Part shown: piece after piece, positions 1 through 9,650 of the stretch
Layout of the letters: the number at the start of each line of letters is the position of its first letter
How positions within the stretch are numbered: position 1 is the stretch's first letter
Source: Paulinella micropora
Lineage: Eukaryota; Cercozoa; Imbricatea; Euglyphida
Length of the DNA: 28,051 nt
NCBI GenBank assembly: GCA_009731375.1
Contig: BJOX01000273.1
Span: 329,496 to 357,546 of the forward strand
Direction of reading: 5' to 3'
Notes under the pieces: generated by a model
Databases searched by the model: none
Seen by the model: the letters and a program-made list of their open reading frames with translations, nothing else
What the model was told of the DNA's origin: nothing
Translations under genes and position numbers: made by a program

Positions 1-193
1 AAAAAGGCAATCTAGGAATGGAGAGTGGGAGGATAAGGAAGAAGAGAAAGAAAAGGAAGCCGTTAGTCCAAGTGTTTTGAGCACCGTAAGCTTGCGCAAG
101 CTACAATGATGACATTGTATGAGGCCTAAACCCCCGCAGGGACCTAGCCCGGGCTATGCAACACTGGACGGCTATGATGGAATGCAGTCACCA
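1..193. other. Non-repetitive left flank, no clear gene
   Basis: This is complex sequence before the first microsatellite. A 28-codon open frame (119-205, +) reads MRPKPPQGPSPGYATLDGY and onward, and ends inside the GATA tract. A possible splice acceptor (cccccgcag) lies inside it. I recognise no family. It may be a proline/glycine-rich exon cut by the window edge or chance. Confidence 0.25.

Positions 194-285
<92 letters not shown>
194..285. repeat. (GATA)n microsatellite
   Basis: About 23 near-perfect GATA units. The next 69 bases (286-354) are complex sequence with no recognised feature. Confidence 0.95.
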
Positions 286-354
286 CAGCTCCATCGTTAT
301 TCATGTACCGCATGCGTACCAAGTTAGTAAAGGAGCGGATGGTGTACATTACAA

Positions 355-505
355 CTATGTATGTATGTATGTATGTATGTATGTATGTATGTATGTATGT
401 ATGTATGTATGTATGTCTGTATGTATGTATGTATGTATGTATGTTTTAGCGTACGTATGTATGTATGTATGTATGTATGTATGTATGTATGTATGTATGT
501 ATGTT
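355..505. repeat. (ATGT)n microsatellite
   Basis: About 37 ATGT units with one ATGTCTGT variant and one short interruption near 446-453. Long open frames here (MYVCMYVC or the reverse HTYIHTYI) only reflect a 4-bp period without stop codons and are not genes. Confidence 0.95.
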
Positions 506-550
506 TACACATTGACTAGTCACTCACTGAGGAAAATGAGGGTGGGCAAG

Positions 551-617
551 CTATCTATCTATCTATCTATATATCTATCTACTATCTATCTATCTATCAT
601 CTATCTATCTATCTATG

Positions 618-658
<41 letters not shown>

Positions 659-713
659 CTATATATCTACCATATGCCTATGCCTTCGGATATGCGAGCT
701 GATAGACCAAACA

Positions 714-765
<52 letters not shown>

Positions 766-803
766 ATGGATGCCTATGTGTTCGAGAGCTGATAGACCAA
801 ACA

Positions 804-855
<52 letters not shown>

Positions 856-860
856 CATCC

Positions 861-901
<41 letters not shown>

Positions 902-940
902 CTATCTATCTATCTATCTATCTATATATCTATCTATCTA
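551..940. repeat. (TATC)n array with a duplicated 35-bp insert
   Basis: TATC units are interrupted twice by the same complex segment, about 675-712 and 768-802, both ending gagctgatagaccaaaca. The two inserts differ by small substitutions and an indel, so the array grew by duplication of a segment carrying its own unique spacer. Confidence 0.9.
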
Positions 941-1260
941 TAGTTAGCAGTGCTAAATTGGTTAGGCATAGTACAGTAGATAGAATAGATAGACTAGATA
1001 TAATAGATAGAATAGATACAATACTCTTTTATCGGTCACCTCCACAAAATGTGGTAAGGTTACCGATAAAAACTACTTATGCGACGCACCAAATCTGACG
1101 TGTTTTACGGGCTCGCCGGCAAGGTTACTGATAAAACTACACATACGGCGCGTCAAATTTGACGTGTTTTGCGGGCTCGCCGGCCCGGCCCGGCCCGGCC
1201 CGGCTCGCCCGCAAAATCACGTCAAAATTTTTTAGCTTGGGGCGTCATAGACTATTAATA
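941..1260 (+). mobile_element. Foldback element C, copy 1
   Basis: The AT-rich lead 941-1026 also occurs before copy 2. It is followed by hairpin 1 (1027-1072), arms TTATCGGTCACC and GGTTACCGATAA around ccaca/tgtgg. A duplicated segment carrying TGACGTGTTTT(A/G)CGGGCTCGCCGGC follows (about 1055-1120 and 1121-1184). Hairpin 2 (about 1153-1230) has arms with GACGTGTTTTGCGGGC and GCCCGCAAAATCACGTC around a (CCGGC)n loop. There is no open frame. It is probably a non-autonomous foldback element, or a structured repeat of unknown mobility. Related copies lie at 5876-6050 and 11545-11679. Confidence 0.65.
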
Positions 1261-1328
1261 CAAGTAAGTCAGTAAGTAAGTATTGTAATATTGTGTGTAG
1301 GGATCTCGGGGGATGGTTTACAACACTT

Positions 1329-1355
1329 ATCACGGTAATTTACTATGACTATCTC

Positions 1356-1398
<43 letters not shown>

Positions 1399-1401
1399 GT
1401 A

Positions 1402-1442
<41 letters not shown>

Positions 1443-1504
1443 GTCTATCTATCACATCCCGGTAATTGACTGAAGACAAACATACATACATACAGACACT
1501 CTAT

Positions 1505-1553
<49 letters not shown>

Positions 1554-1598
1554 ACATCCCGGTAATTGACTACAGACAAACATACATATATACAGACA

Positions 1599-1636
<38 letters not shown>

Positions 1637-1746
1637 ATATCTATCTATCTATATATCTATCTATCTATCTATATATCTATCTATCTCTATATCTATCAGA
1701 CAGACAGACAGACAGACACACATACATAGTTACATACATACATAGA

Positions 1747-1747
<1 letters not shown>
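1329..1747. repeat. (TATC)n with three copies of an interspersed unit
   Basis: Segments at 1329-1349, 1451-1500 and 1551-1600 share ATCAC...GGTAATT(T/G)AC followed by GAC. The last two add CAAACATACAT and CAGACA. They are separated by TATC tracts and end in short CAGA and ACAT runs. This is a higher-order tandem repeat with about 100-bp spacing. Confidence 0.85.
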
Positions 1748-1783
<36 letters not shown>

Positions 1784-1800
1784 GCTTACTTGCTTACTGG

Positions 1801-1834
<34 letters not shown>

Positions 1835-1860
1835 TACTTACTTGCTTACTGGCTTACTTG

Positions 1861-1896
<36 letters not shown>

Positions 1897-1928
1897 TTTG
1901 CTTACTTGCTTGCTGGCTTACTGGCTTA

Positions 1929-1971
<43 letters not shown>

Positions 1972-1980
1972 GCTTACTGG

Positions 1981-2019
<39 letters not shown>

Positions 2020-2032
2020 GCTTACTTGCTTG

Positions 2033-2074
<42 letters not shown>

Positions 2075-2094
2075 GCTTGCTGCTTAACTTACTT

Positions 2095-2146
<52 letters not shown>

Positions 2147-2183
2147 TCACACACACACACACACACCTCCCCGCACCCCCGTC

Positions 2184-2214
<31 letters not shown>

Positions 2215-2250
2215 CTCTCTCTATTATATATATATATGCATATATATATA

Positions 2251-2288
<38 letters not shown>

Positions 2289-2434
2289 ACCTTCACCACG
2301 AAAGCACTCCATACGTTCTTTTTCTATTACACACATACACACACACACACACATTCTCTATACATTCATACTTACTTACTTACTTGCTTACTTACTTATT
2401 TATTTACTTACTTGCTTGCTTACTTGCTTGCTTG

Positions 2435-2492
<58 letters not shown>

Positions 2493-2654
2493 GACTGACT
2501 GCCTTACTTACGTACGTACTTACTTGCTTACTTACTTACTTACTTACTTACTGACTTACTTACTTACTTACTTACTTACTTGCGTATTTACTTGCTTGCT
2601 GGCTTACTACCTTACTAACTAATTAGCTTACTTACTTACTTACTTACTTGTTTG

Positions 2655-2692
<38 letters not shown>

Positions 2693-2786
2693 CACTTACT
2701 TACTTACTTACTTACTTACTTACGTACTTACTTACTTACTTACTTGCTTACTTACTTACTTACTTACTTGCTTACTTGCTTACTTG

Positions 2787-2821
<35 letters not shown>

Positions 2822-2826
2822 GCTTG

Positions 2827-2893
<67 letters not shown>

Positions 2894-2914
2894 GCTTACT
2901 TGCTTACTTACTTG

Positions 2915-2957
<43 letters not shown>

Positions 2958-3157
2958 GTTTGCTTGCTTGCTTGCTTGATTGCTTGCTTGCTAACTTGCT
3001 AACTTGCTAACTTGCTAACTTACTTACTTACTTACTTACTTACTAACTTACTTACTTACTTGTTGCCTGCTTGCTTGCTGGCTTGCTGGCTTGCTTGCTT
3101 GCTTGCTTATTTGCTTATTTGCTTACTTGCTTACTTTCTTTCTTAATTACTTACTTG

Positions 3158-3188
<31 letters not shown>

Positions 3189-3194
3189 GCTTAT

Positions 3195-3231
<37 letters not shown>

Positions 3232-3233
3232 AA

Positions 3234-3272
<39 letters not shown>

Positions 3273-3289
3273 GCTTACTGTACGTACAC
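1748..3289. repeat. 1.5-kb (TTAC/TTGC)n array with CT, CA and TA core
   Basis: Almost entirely TTAC units with TTGC, TGGC and TTAT variants. A block at about 2098-2345 has (CT)n, (CA)n, (TATC)n, a (TA)n with two TGCATA interruptions, and a second CA run. No stop-free frame here is coding: all three frames give [12 protein letters not shown] peptides. It is the longest single tetranucleotide domain in the window. Confidence 0.95.
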
Positions 3290-3315
3290 AGATCTGGGCT
3301 ACAATCACCTTTACA

Positions 3316-3387
<72 letters not shown>

Positions 3388-3447
3388 CACACACACGCAC
3401 ATATATATATGTATGTATATATATATATGTGTGTGTGTGTGTGTATA

Positions 3448-3480
<33 letters not shown>

Positions 3481-3578
3481 CAAATTACGTTTATCTATCT
3501 ATCTATCTATATATCTATATCTATCTACCTTCCTCTACCTACCTACCTACCTACCTGTCTATCTATCCATCCATCTAC

Positions 3579-3611
<33 letters not shown>

Positions 3612-3620
3612 AATGTATAC
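3290..3620. repeat. CA/TA/TATC block after an exon-like relic
   Basis: At 3287-3317 sequence resembling the exon at 3631 appears (acacag then ATCTGGGCTACAATCACC) but is cut off by a CA tract. CA, TA, GT and TATC tracts follow. The relic suggests the exon and its 5' splice-acceptor region were duplicated. Confidence 0.75.
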
Positions 3621-3630
3621 ACATACACAG

Positions 3631-3674
3631 GTCTGGCCTCCAGCTTCGTGAATTAGGACTCCGGTCTACCGCAG
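3631..3674 (+). CDS. Leucine-rich-repeat exon (partial gene)
   Basis: An exon candidate bounded by acceptor acatacacag and donor GTATGC. It reads SGLQLRELGLRSTAG, matching the LxxLxLxx core of an LRR. LRR domains form curved solenoids used for protein binding; the partner is unknown. At 44 nt it starts in phase 2 and ends in phase 1, unlike the phase-1 exons farther right. It ends 21 bases before MITE-A copy 1. Isolated assignment is weak; similarity in style to the exons at 6789, 10307 and 11715 supports it. Confidence 0.45.
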
Positions 3675-3695
3675 GTATGCCTATATTGAATGGAT

Positions 3696-3907
3696 GAGAA
3701 GTTCCTACTTCTTAAGTACAACGAGCAATGACTTCAAACCATTCGTTCTCAGCCGGTTCTGATTTTGTGGCTTGTGTAGTGGCTCATTTGAAAGCTCTCA
3801 TCAAGAACTTTCTAATGAGTAATGTCACAGGTTGTGGAAGCAAATATTGGCTGAGATCGAAGCGCTTGAAGTTATTGTTGATTGTACTTAAGAAGTAGGA
3901 ACTTCTC
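3696..3907 (+). mobile_element. MITE-A, copy 1 (perfect 26-bp TIRs)
   Basis: A 212-bp element with terminal inverted repeats identical over 26 bp (3696-3721 and 3882-3907), beginning GAGAAGTTCCTACTTCTTAA. Beyond them the arms stay partly complementary for about 60 bp, and a central AAAGCTCTCATCAAGAACTTT makes another palindrome, so the whole element can fold back. There is no coding frame, so it would need a transposase in trans. Other copies are at 9026, 13225 and 26984. I see no convincing target-site duplication. Confidence 0.85.
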
Positions 3908-3922
3908 CTATATTCATTGTTG

Positions 3923-4177
3923 CCACCACCCACCAAAATTCTTGGAAAAATAAGACATTTGGACCCGGCCCGAGTAGGATGGTCACTTGACTGTGTAAAG
4001 CTGTGGCCCATTGTGCTAGCCATTGAATTTTTTCAGGCCATGGCTGTCACAATTGTGATCACGTGGCTATGGACTTGTGACCTTTCCAACTTTTTGCGTG
4101 GCCATGGTCACTTTTCACAGTCAAGTGACCACACTGTCCGGGTCGGGTCCAAATGTCTTAGTTTTTCGATGTGGTGG
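3923..4177 (+). mobile_element. MITE-B, copy 1
   Basis: About 255 bp flanked by inverted arms. The left arm carries CCACCAC then TAAGACATTTGGACCCG and TGGTCACTTGACTGTG; the right arm carries the reverse complement with a few substitutions and small indels. The central part is GC-poor, rich in catggc/gccatg palindromes, and has no credible coding frame. It lies 15 bases after MITE-A copy 1. A fragment of the same family is at 15006-15054. The superfamily is unassigned. Confidence 0.75.
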
Positions 4178-4235
4178 AAACAAATAAATATATCTATCTG
4201 TGTGTATATAAAAGGGAGAGTTGGTACCCCGAAAC

Positions 4236-4297
4236 GCCGTCACCTGCAAAATGCCTTTTTGTCCCAAGCCGTCACCTGCCAAATGCCTTTTTGTCCC
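4236..4297. repeat. Two-copy 32-bp tandem repeat with TGCCTTTTTGTCC core
   Basis: Copies at 4236-4265 and 4268-4297 read GCCGTCACCTGC, one variable base, then AAATGCCTTTTTGTCCC. The core TGCCTTTTTGTCC is the same as in the 20-bp minisatellite at 8021-8945 and in fragments near 11267 and 11506. Confidence 0.85.
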
Positions 4298-4348
4298 CAC
4301 CGCAAATAACGCTAGAAATTTCCTTTGAAAACACTGCAAATTGCGTGT

Positions 4349-5335
<987 letters not shown>

Positions 5336-5384
5336 TCCAATCCTCAGCCTGCTAGCCCACCACATACCTGCCCTCTTCCTTACA

Positions 5385-5406
5385 TCTCTCTAACTCTCTC
5401 TATCTC

Positions 5407-5471
<65 letters not shown>

Positions 5472-5521
5472 CTCTCTCTCTCTCGCTCGCTCGCTCTCTT
5501 TCTCTCTGCTCCGTAGTAACG

Positions 5522-5570
<49 letters not shown>

Positions 5571-5580
5571 CTCTCGCTCT
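5385..5580. repeat. (CT)n and (CA)n with a truncated LRR exon start
   Basis: Long CT runs and one CA run. At 5505-5525 the sequence ctgctccgtagTAACGAAT matches the acceptor and first codons of the LRR exon seen intact at 6789, then falls back into CT repeats. Confidence 0.85.
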
Positions 5581-5590
5581 CTGCTCAGTA

Positions 5591-5630
5591 GTAACGAATG
5601 ATAAGCTTTGTCACCTATCTATCTATCTAA

Positions 5631-5674
<44 letters not shown>

Positions 5675-5700
5675 TCGTCAGCTGCATGGCTTGTCAAGCA
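5591..5700 (+). pseudogene. LRR exon split by a (TATC)n insertion
   Basis: The 5' half (5591-5617) reads VTNDKLCHL after ctcagta; the 3' half (5676-5700) reads RQLHGLS. Compared with the exon at 6789 (VTDDKLRQLHGLPLERLDL), the first half ends and the second begins around the same LRQLHG stretch, with about 58 bases of TATC between them. Beyond 5700 the exon decays into TATC again and the LPLxxLxL half is missing. I read this as a broken duplicate. It could be an intron gained inside the exon, but no good donor/acceptor pair is visible. Confidence 0.5.
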
Positions 5701-5701
<1 letters not shown>

Positions 5702-5735
<34 letters not shown>

Positions 5736-5801
5736 ATATCTATCTATCTATCTAGCTAATCTATCTAATCCATCTATCTATCTATCTAGCTATCTATCTA
5801 C

Positions 5802-5851
<50 letters not shown>

Positions 5852-5875
5852 GTCTGTCTATCTGTCTGTCTATCT
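5702..5875. repeat. (TATC)n microsatellite
   Basis: Imperfect TATC units with AATC, GCTA and CTGT variants, ending directly at foldback element C copy 2. Confidence 0.95.
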
Positions 5876-6050
5876 ATAGCTAGCAGTGTAAAATTGGTTA
5901 GACATAGTACAGTAGATAGAATATATAGACTAGATAGAATAGATAGAATAGATACAATACTCTTTTATCGGTCACCTCCACAAAATGTGGTAAGGTTACC
6001 GATAAAAACGACATATGCGACGCGCCAAATTTGACGTGTTTTGCAGGCTC
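5876..6050 (+). mobile_element. Foldback element C, copy 2 (3' truncated)
   Basis: It shares the lead with copy 1, from TAG(T/C)TAGCAGTG onward, through the first hairpin (TTATCGGTCACC ... GGTTACCGATAA) and the left arm of hairpin 2 (GACGTGTTTTGCAGGCTCGCC). The right arm is missing; the next bases belong to an LRR exon start. Because the AT-rich lead is also shared, this is probably a segmental duplication of 941-1170, not an independent insertion. Confidence 0.65.
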
Positions 6051-6074
6051 GCCACTTTTCTCTCTGTTCCGCAG

Positions 6075-6092
6075 TTACGGATGATACGCTCC
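6075..6092 (+). pseudogene. Truncated LRR exon start
   Basis: After an acceptor-like tctctgttccgcag, the bases TTACGGATGATACGCTCC match the first 18 nt of the exon at 6789 (one change), giving VTDDTL. A TATC tract then replaces the rest. Confidence 0.5.
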
Positions 6093-6152
6093 TATCTATC
6101 TATCTATCTATCTATCTCTCTATCTATCTATCTATCTATCTTTCTATCTATC
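6093..6152. repeat. (TATC)n microsatellite
   Basis: A short TATC tract between the truncated exon and repeat D copy 1. Confidence 0.9.
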
Positions 6153-6178
6153 TTCAGTTGATCTTATCACTTACTCTA

Positions 6179-6700
6179 CGGAATGAACCGAGGCCACTTG
6201 AGGTGTCACTGACCCTCTCTTGGGCTTGATTTTTTGAAATGGGTGCCATCTGTCGACAGACAGAGAATTAGGGGATGGTGTGGGTGTGCTGGGCCCGTGG
6301 TGAGGTTCCTTATGTGTGCCTAGCCATACGCCTATAAGTCATATGCCGAAATAGCGACGGGAAGCACAATCCTGTTCCCTCAGGGTGCCCTTTCTCGCTT
6401 GTTGAGCCCGGAATAAAACCCACAGTGCTCTGTCGGTTTATACTAGACTGTCGAACAGTCTCGAAACTCCATCTGCTTACTGGGCCCTCTGTAATGGAGG
6501 TGGGAGCTCGTTCTGCAAGGGGCGCTTTATGGAACGAGCCCTGGCCCCGCCTGGTACCAGGAAGCTTTGGTATTGCCTGTATCAGTCCCTTCCGTGCAAA
6601 CATCACGGCTTAGCTGGGCATCGGGTTAATACTTTACCCACAGACTTCCTGGTTGACGAAATCAGAAGCTCCTTTTTTCTGACATTAGTCGATATTTCAT
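6179..6700 (+). repeat. Dispersed repeat D, copy 1 (longest)
   Basis: A 522-bp GC-balanced module bounded by TATC-type tracts, with partial relatives at 20666-20912 (-), 21038-21185 (+), 22023-22350 (chimeric) and 22503-22714 (-). It has no clear terminal inverted repeats. A small hairpin AGACTGTTCGACAGTCT lies near 6449-6465. A 98-codon frame on the - strand (6310-6606) is open here, but the partial copies do not test it well, and I recognise no domain. It could be a piece of a larger retroelement. Family unknown. Confidence 0.75.
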
Positions 6701-6702
6701 CT

Positions 6703-6784
6703 AGCTATCTACCTACCTAACTACCTACCTACCTACCTACCTACCTACCTATCTATCTATCTATCTATCCATCTATCTGTCTAT
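6703..6784. repeat. TACC/TATC microsatellite
   Basis: Mixed (CTAC)n then (TATC)n, leading straight into the splice acceptor of the exon at 6789. Confidence 0.9.
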
Positions 6785-6788
6785 GTAG

Positions 6789-6854
6789 TTACGGATGATA
6801 AGCTTCGTCAGTTGCATGGGTTGCCTCTGGAAAGACTTGACCTCACTGTGTGCG
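6789..6854 (+). CDS. Leucine-rich-repeat exon, best-formed copy
   Basis: A 66-nt exon candidate between acceptor tatgtag and donor GTGGTA. It reads VTDDKLRQLHGLPLERLDL then TVCG, the full consensus of this LRR set (LxxLHxLPLxxLDLxxC), about one 22-residue repeat. It starts and ends in phase 1, so its loss or duplication keeps frame. The start phase is fixed by the G of the acceptor completing GTT (Val). A second donor, GTATGA, lies three bases farther. The 3' half is repeated at 7001, 7222 and 7391. LRRs of this cysteine-ended type are common in F-box and other ligand-binding proteins; the full protein is not visible. Confidence 0.6.
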
Positions 6855-6865
6855 GTGGTATGAAG

Positions 6866-6910
<45 letters not shown>

Positions 6911-6939
6911 TACATAGAGAGAGAGAGAGACACACAGAC

Positions 6940-7001
<62 letters not shown>

Positions 7002-7083
7002 TGCCTCTGGCAAGACTAGACCTCACTGTTTGCGGTGGTATGACCAGAAAAAATATATATATATATATATATAATATATATTT

Positions 7084-7131
<48 letters not shown>

Positions 7132-7174
7132 GACAGAGAGAGACAGAGAGACAGAGAGAGACAGAGAGAGACAC

Positions 7175-7222
<48 letters not shown>

Positions 7223-7315
7223 TGCCTCTGGCAAGACTAGACCTCACTGTTTGCGGTGGTATGACCAGAAGAAATATATTATATATATATATACAGAGAG
7301 ATAGAGAGATATTTT

Positions 7316-7391
<76 letters not shown>

Positions 7392-7458
7392 TGCCTCTGG
7401 AAAGACTTGACCTTACTGTTTGCGGTGGTATGCATATATGTGTAATTATGTTTTCGTG

Positions 7459-7505
<47 letters not shown>

Positions 7506-7714
7506 ATATCTATCTATATATCTATCTATATATCTATGTATCTATCTATCTATCTATCCAACTATCTATCTATCTATCTATCCATCTATCTATCTATCTA
7601 TCTATCTATTTATCTATCTATTTATCTATCTATCTATCTGGTATGACCAGAAGAAATATAGATAACGGAGAGAGAGAGATTCTATTCCTCACTCTACGTG
7701 GTGGTATGGAATGA
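6855..7714 (+). repeat. Tandem copies of exon 3' half plus TA/GA intron
   Basis: The block TTGCCTCTGG...CTGT(G/T)TGCGGTGGTATG recurs at 6821, 7001, 7222 and 7391 with spacings of 180, 221 and 169 bases, each copy followed by TA then GA tracts. All four encode LPL(E/A)RLDLTVCGGM. Diverged pieces occur at 7640-7659 (GGTATGACCAGAAGAAATAT, as after copy 3) and 7688-7710 (CCTCACTCTACGTGGTGG). Copies 2 to 4 lack the VTDDKLRQLH half and are preceded by GA repeats whose ag could act as an acceptor, but only in another phase. Confidence 0.8.
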
Positions 7715-7921
7715 ATGAATGAATGAATGAATGAATGAATGAATGAATGAATGAATGAATGAATGAAAAGAAAGAATTAAAAGAACCACCCGGGCAGACA
7801 GGAGAAAAAAGTTTATAGTTTACTGCAAGTAATAATAATAACAATAATAATAATAATAATAATGATAATAATAATAATAATACTAATACTAATAATACTA
7901 ATGATACTAATAATAATAATA
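7451..7921. repeat. TATC, AATG and AAT microsatellites
   Basis: (TATC)n about 7457-7638, (AATG)n 7709-7766, then (AAT)n about 7831-7920 with ACT variants. A 60-base complex spacer (7767-7830) holds nothing recognised. Confidence 0.9.
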
Positions 7922-7946
7922 TGTCTATCTATCTATCTATATCTAG

Positions 7947-8020
7947 GTGTGTCCAGCGCAGGTCTGCAGTACTTGCGCGAGGCCAAACTGCCCCTCACCG
8001 ACCTGGATGTGGTCCACATT
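7947..8020 (+). CDS. Leucine-rich-repeat exon
   Basis: After acceptor ctatatctag the frame reads VSSAGLQYLREAKLPLTDL then DVVHIASL, an LRR with the LPLxxLDV core. It begins in phase 1 like the exons at 6789, 10307 and 11715. The 3' end is uncertain, because the coding-like sequence passes without a clear donor into the 20-bp minisatellite; GTGGTC inside DVV is one possible donor. A partial second copy of its 3' half lies beyond the minisatellite at 8951-8991. Confidence 0.5.
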
Positions 8021-8945
8021 GCCTCTCTATTGCCTTTTTGTGCCTCTCTTTTGCTTTTTTGTCCTTTCTAATCTTTTTTGTCGTTCCTATCGCCTTTTTG
8101 TCATTTCTATTGCCTGTTTGTCCTTTCCCTTGTTTCTTTGGCCCTTTCTATATTGTCTTTTTGTCCTTTTTATTGCCATTTTGTCCTTTCTTAGCCTTTT
8201 TGTCATTTATATTGCCTTTTAGTCCTTTCCCTTGTTTTTTCGGTCCTTTCCATTGCCTTTTTGTCCTTTCCATGGCCTTTTTGTCATTTCTATTGCCTCT
8301 TTGTCCTTTCCATGGCCTGTTTGTCCTTATATTGCCTTTTTGTCCTTTCCATAGCCTTTTTGTTATTTCTATTGCCTTTTTGTCCTTTCTATTGCCTTTT
8401 TGTCCTTTCCATGGCCTGTTTGTCATTTCTATCGCCTTTTTGTCCTTGCCATAGCCTTTTTGTCATTTCTATTGCCTTTTTGTCCTTTCCATTGCCTGTA
8501 AGTCCTTTCCATGACCTGTTTGTCATTTCTATCGCCTTTTTGTCATTTTCTATTGCCCGTTTGTCCTTATATTGCCTTTTTGTCCTTTCCATGGCCTTTT
8601 TGTCATTTCTATTGCCTCTTTGTCCTTTCCATTGCCTTTTTGTCCTTTCCATCGCCTGTTTGTCATTTCTATCGCCTTTTTGTCATTTTCTATTGCCTCT
8701 TTGTCCTTTCCATTGCCTTTTTGTCATTTCTCTTGCCTTTTTGTCATTTTCTATTGCCGCTTTGTCCTTTCCATTGCCTTTTTGTCATTTCTATTGCCTT
8801 TTTGTCACTTCTATTGCCTTTTTGTCCTTCCACTGCCTTTCGTCATTTCTATTACCTTTTCGTCCTTTCCATTGCCTGTTTGTCATTTCTATTGCCTTTT
8901 TGTCATTTATATCGTCTTTGTGTCCTTTCCATTTCCTTTCTCTCT
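8021..8945. repeat. 20-bp minisatellite, about 45 copies
   Basis: The unit is ATTGCCTTTTTGTCCTTTCC, with a frequent variant GTCATTTCT. The two types alternate in many places, so there is a weak 40-bp higher-order period. All three + frames are open across much of it, giving a 20-residue period (for example LFVISIAFLSFPLPFCPF), but copy-to-copy changes show no codon bias, so I do not call it coding. Partial units also occur at 11267-11288 and 11505-11525. Confidence 0.95.
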
Positions 8946-8950
8946 CCTTT

Positions 8951-8991
8951 CGAGAAGCCAACTGCCCCTGACAGGCCTTGACGTGGTCCAC
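8951..8991 (+). pseudogene. Relic copy of the 7947 LRR exon
   Basis: These 41 bases align with 7976-8017 (both carry AACTGCCCCT and GTGGTCCAC) with substitutions and a one-base deletion in the AAA run, which shifts the frame of AKLPL. The minisatellite therefore lies between two copies of the same exon segment. Confidence 0.6.
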
Positions 8992-9025
8992 TGCCTTTCT
9001 TTTGCCTTTTTCCATCTACCTACCT

Positions 9026-9232
9026 GAGAAGTTCCTACTTCTTAAGTACAATCAACAATAACTTCAAGCGCTTCGATCTCAGTCAATATTTGCAACCTGT
9101 GTTATGGCTCATTAGAAAGTTATTGATGAGAGCTTTCAAATGAGCCACTACACAAGCCGCAAAAATCAAAACCGGCTGAGAACGAATGGTTTGAAGTCAT
9201 GGCTCGTTGTACTTAAGGGCAAGGAACTTCTC
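9026..9232 (-). mobile_element. MITE-A, copy 2
   Basis: A 207-bp copy in reverse orientation to copy 1. The left TIR is intact (GAGAAGTTCCTACTTCTTAA...) and the right one changed near its inner part (AAGGGCAAGGAACTTCTC). The inner palindrome around TTATTGATGAGAGCTTTC is retained. It inserted right after the minisatellite and exon relic. Confidence 0.85.
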
Positions 9233-9301
9233 CAATCTATCTATTTGCACGTAGTCGTACACGCTGGTGAATGACGAAGGCCTCGCTCAGCTGATCGGTC
9301 T

Positions 9302-9303
<2 letters not shown>

Positions 9304-9389
<86 letters not shown>
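9304..9389. repeat. (TTA)n microsatellite before SINE-like copy 1
   Basis: About 28 TTA units ending directly at the tRNA-like head of the next element, as also seen before copies 2 and 3. Confidence 0.95.
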
Positions 9390-9486
9390 GGACACCGTGA
9401 TAGCCCAGTGGTCAAGTTCTACCATCTGGGCCCTGTCGCCAGTTCGATTCCCGTCGGTGCCACCAGTATTTTCATTGAACATACCG
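9390..9486 (+). mobile_element. tRNA-headed SINE-like element, copy 1 (cut by gap)
   Basis: The head contains an A-box-like TAGCCCAGTGG and a B-box-like AGTTCGATTCC followed by CGGTGCC (9455-9461), which could pair with the 5' end as an acceptor stem. Then comes CCAGTATTTTCATTGAACATACCG, as in copy 2, and a gap of 164 N (9487-9650). The internal boxes suggest RNA polymerase III transcription, as in tRNA-derived SINEs. It is not a functional tRNA: the T-stem does not pair. Confidence 0.7.
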
Positions 9487-9650
9487 NNNNNNNNNNNNNN
9501 NNNNNNNNNNNNNNNNNNNNNNNNNNNNNNNNNNNNNNNNNNNNNNNNNNNNNNNNNNNNNNNNNNNNNNNNNNNNNNNNNNNNNNNNNNNNNNNNNNNN
9601 NNNNNNNNNNNNNNNNNNNNNNNNNNNNNNNNNNNNNNNNNNNNNNNNNN
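9487..9650. other. Assembly gap, 164 N
   Basis: Unsequenced; the body of SINE-like copy 1 and the start of the next module fall inside. Confidence 0.99.

Noticed and set aside
355-3010. Long open frames such as [16 protein letters not shown] and LLTYLLTY
   Set aside because: They follow from tetranucleotide periods without stop codons and appear in several frames and on both strands at once.
6310-6606. 98-codon - strand frame in repeat D as a gene
   Set aside because: No recognised motif, and every other copy of D is too broken to test conservation.
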